Assembly: GCA_947169005.1 (NCBI GenBank)
Contig: CAMVOG010000025.1
Location: 1-14,780 of the forward strand
Origin: an uncultured Clostridia bacterium
GTDB taxonomy: Bacteria > Bacillota > Clostridia > Oscillospirales > Oscillospiraceae
Direction: 5' to 3'
DNA length: 14,780 nucleotides
Position 1 is the first letter of the stretch. Every line of letters starts with the position of its first letter. Position numbers and translations under genes: made by a program. Of this stretch, positions 13,149-14,780 are shown one piece after another. The notes beneath the pieces are model-generated. The model searched no databases. It was not told the origin of the DNA and saw only the letters and a list, made by a program, of their open reading frames with translations.

Positions 13149-14780
13149 ATGAAATACGAGTTCCATCAAATTGAAAACAAGTGGCAGCAGAAGTGGGTGG
13201 AGGAAAAGACCTACGCCGCCGTGAACGGGGGAGAGAAGCCCAAGTTCTACGGGCTGGTAGAGTTCCCCTATCCCTCCGGCAACGGCCTGCACGTGGGCCA
13301 CGCCCGGCCCTATACGGCCATGGACGTGATCGCCCGCAAAAAGCGCATGGACGGCTACAACGTCCTTTTCCCCATCGGCTACGACGCCTTCGGCCTGCCC
13401 ACGGAGAACTTCGCCATCAAGAATCACATCCATCCCCAGAAGGTGACGGAGAAGAACGTGGCCCATTTCCGGGAGCAGCTCCGCAGCCTGGGCTACAGCT
13501 TCGACTGGGACCGGGAGGTCTGCACCACGGACCCCGAATACTATAAGTGGACCCAGTGGATCTTCCTGCAGCTGTTCAAGAACGGCCTGGCCTACAAGGC
13601 CAAGATGCCCGTGAACTGGTGCACCTCCTGCAAGTGCGTGCTGGCCAACGAGGAGGTCGTGGAGAACGTCTGCGAGCGCTGCGGCAGCCCCGTGGTGCGC
13701 AAGGAGAAGAGCCAGTGGATGCTGCGCATCACCAAATACGCCGACCGCCTGGTGGACGACCTGGACGATCTGGATTATCTGGACCGGGTCAAGGCCCAGC
13801 AGCGCAACTGGATCGGCCGCTCCACCGGCGCGGAGATCGACTTCGAGACCACGGCGGGGGATAAGCTGCGGGTCTTCACCACCCGCCCGGACACCATCTT
13901 CGGCGCCACCTACATGGTCATGAGCCCGGAGCACGCGCTCATCGCCAAGTGGCTGGATAAGCTGGAGAACGCCGCTGAGGTCACGGCCTATCAGAAGGAG
14001 GCCGCGGGCAAGTCCGACTTCGAGCGCACGGAGCTGAACAAGGAAAAGACCGGCGTCACCCTCAAGGGCGTGGCCGCCGTGAATCCCCTCACGGGCAAGG
14101 AGATCCCCATCTGCATCTCCGACTACGTGCTGGCCACCTACGGCACCGGCGCCATCATGGCCGTGCCCGGCCACGACGACCGTGACTGGGAGTACGCCAA
14201 GAAGTTCGGCTTCCCCATCGTCGAGGTCGTCTCCGGCGGCAACGTGGAGGAGGCTGCCTTCACGGACTGCGAGACCGGCGTGCTGGTCAACTCCGGCTTC
14301 CTGAACGGGATGCCCGTGGCCGACGCGAAAAAGACCATCATCCGCTGGCTGGAGGAGAAGGGCATCGGCAGGGAGAAGGTCAACTTCAAGCTCCGCGACT
14401 GGGTGTTCTCCCGCCAGCGCTACTGGGGCGAGCCCATCCCCATCATCCACTGCGAGAAGTGCGGCTACGTCCCCCTGAAGGAGGAGGAGCTGCCCCTGCT
14501 GCTGCCCGAGGTGGAGAGCTATGAGCCCACGGACAACGGCGAATCCCCCATCGCCAAGATGCGGGACTGGGTGGAGGTCACCTGCCCCAACTGCGGAGGC
14601 CCTGCCGAGCGGGAGACGGACACCATGCCTCAGTGGGCCGGGTCCAGTTGGTACTTCCTGCGGTATATGGACCCCCACAACACCGAGGACCTGGTTTCCA
14701 AGGAGGCCCTGGACTACTGGAAGCAGGTGGACTGGTACAACGGCGGCATGGAGCACACCACCCTGCACCTGCTCTATTCC
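13149..14780 (+). CDS. leuS: Leucyl-tRNA synthetase, N-terminal 544 residues (cut by window end)
   Basis: Charges tRNA-Leu with leucine in the cytoplasm and edits mischarged products. The frame is open from the ATG at 13149 to the last base. AAAAGGGAG lies eight bases upstream. The class I signature HVGH is at residues 48-51 within PYPSGNGLHVGHARPYTAMD. A zinc-type C158/C161 with C175/C178 site follows in NWCTSC and CERC. The editing (CP1) domain is marked by TTRPDTIFGATYM from 244 and YGTGAIMAVPGHDDRD around 331-346. The synthetase core returns with DWVFSRQRYWGEPIP, and a second Cys set is at C435/C438 and C479/C482. The KMSKS loop, anticodon-binding and C-terminal domains lie beyond the window. 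The short gap to rsfS leaves no room for a T-box leader. Confidence 0.97.
   Translation, partial: MKYEFHQIENKWQQKWVEEKTYAAVNGGEKPKFYGLVEFPYPSGNGLHVGHARPYTAMDVIARKKRMDGYNVLFPIGYDAFGLPTENFAIKNHIHPQKVTEKNVAHFREQLRSLGYSFDWDREVCTTDPEYYKWTQWIFLQLFKNGLAYKAKMPVNWCTSCKCVLANEEVVENVCERCGSPVVRKEKSQWMLRITKYADRLVDDLDDLDYLDRVKAQQRNWIGRSTGAEIDFETTAGDKLRVFTTRPDTIFGATYMVMSPEHALIAKWLDKLENAAEVTAYQKEAAGKSDFERTELNKEKTGVTLKGVAAVNPLTGKEIPICISDYVLATYGTGAIMAVPGHDDRDWEYAKKFGFPIVEVVSGGNVEEAAFTDCETGVLVNSGFLNGMPVADAKKTIIRWLEEKGIGREKVNFKLRDWVFSRQRYWGEPIPIIHCEKCGYVPLKEEELPLLLPEVESYEPTDNGESPIAKMRDWVEVTCPNCGGPAERETDTMPQWAGSSWYFLRYMDPHNTEDLVSKEALDYWKQVDWYNGGMEHTTLHLLYS

Noticed and set aside
12351..14768. 805-codon antisense frame opposite the LCP tail, rsfS and leuS
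   Set aside because: It crosses three well-supported genes and contains no known motif; another effect of GC-rich codons.

Overview
The window is high-GC DNA (G/C-ending codons nearly throughout) with ten protein genes, all on the + strand and mostly tightly packed. The orders rnc-smc-ftsY and yhbY-nadD-yqeK-rsfS are typical of Firmicutes. Together with the high GC, the fused NadD-YqeK and a secreted leucine-rich-repeat protein ending in a dockerin, they suggest a gut clostridium, probably Oscillospirales. This is inference; no rRNA or other decisive marker is present.

Layout. 2-1685: rnc (RNase III) and a radical SAM gene one base apart. 1682-1777: a good sigma-A-type promoter overlapping the radical SAM stop codon, then a strong hairpin before smc. 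1778-5335: smc. 5368-7377: a secreted BspA-type LRR/dockerin protein sitting between smc and ftsY, an unusual place for accessory cargo, with degenerate 7-bp repeats on both sides in opposite orientation. 7443-8366: ftsY. 8367-8652: a non-coding interval of palindromes, including a segment bounded by 23-bp near-identical direct repeats. 8653-9539: rdgB and yhbY, overlapping by 7 bp. 9540-9803: a second palindrome-rich interval, again bracketed by 7-bp repeats. 9804-13121: nadD-yqeK fusion, an LCP-family cell-wall gene and rsfS, overlapping or nearly so. 13149-14780: the first 544 codons of leuS, cut by the window end.

The core genes serve growth housekeeping: RNA processing (Rnc), chromosome organisation (SMC), membrane targeting (FtsY), nucleotide-pool cleaning (RdgB), ribosome biogenesis and silencing (YhbY, RsfS), NAD synthesis and Ap4A turnover (NadD-YqeK), wall-polymer attachment (LCP) and leucyl-tRNA charging (LeuS). 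No canonical intrinsic terminator (hairpin plus T-run), tRNA, rRNA, CRISPR array, transposase or riboswitch was seen.

The most interesting material is non-coding. (1) A 7-bp repeat family (about AGGSAAC) occurs at four gene borders; in two cases the array starts on the AG of the preceding gene's TAG stop codon. (2) Two copies of one hairpin element, in opposite orientation, share about 30 of 42 positions, and three base pairs of the main stem change on both sides so that pairing is kept. (3) A roughly 144-bp insertion-like segment follows ftsY. (4) A patch of A/T-ending codons inside nadD-yqeK coincides with a promoter-like sequence. None could be checked by search or folding here.
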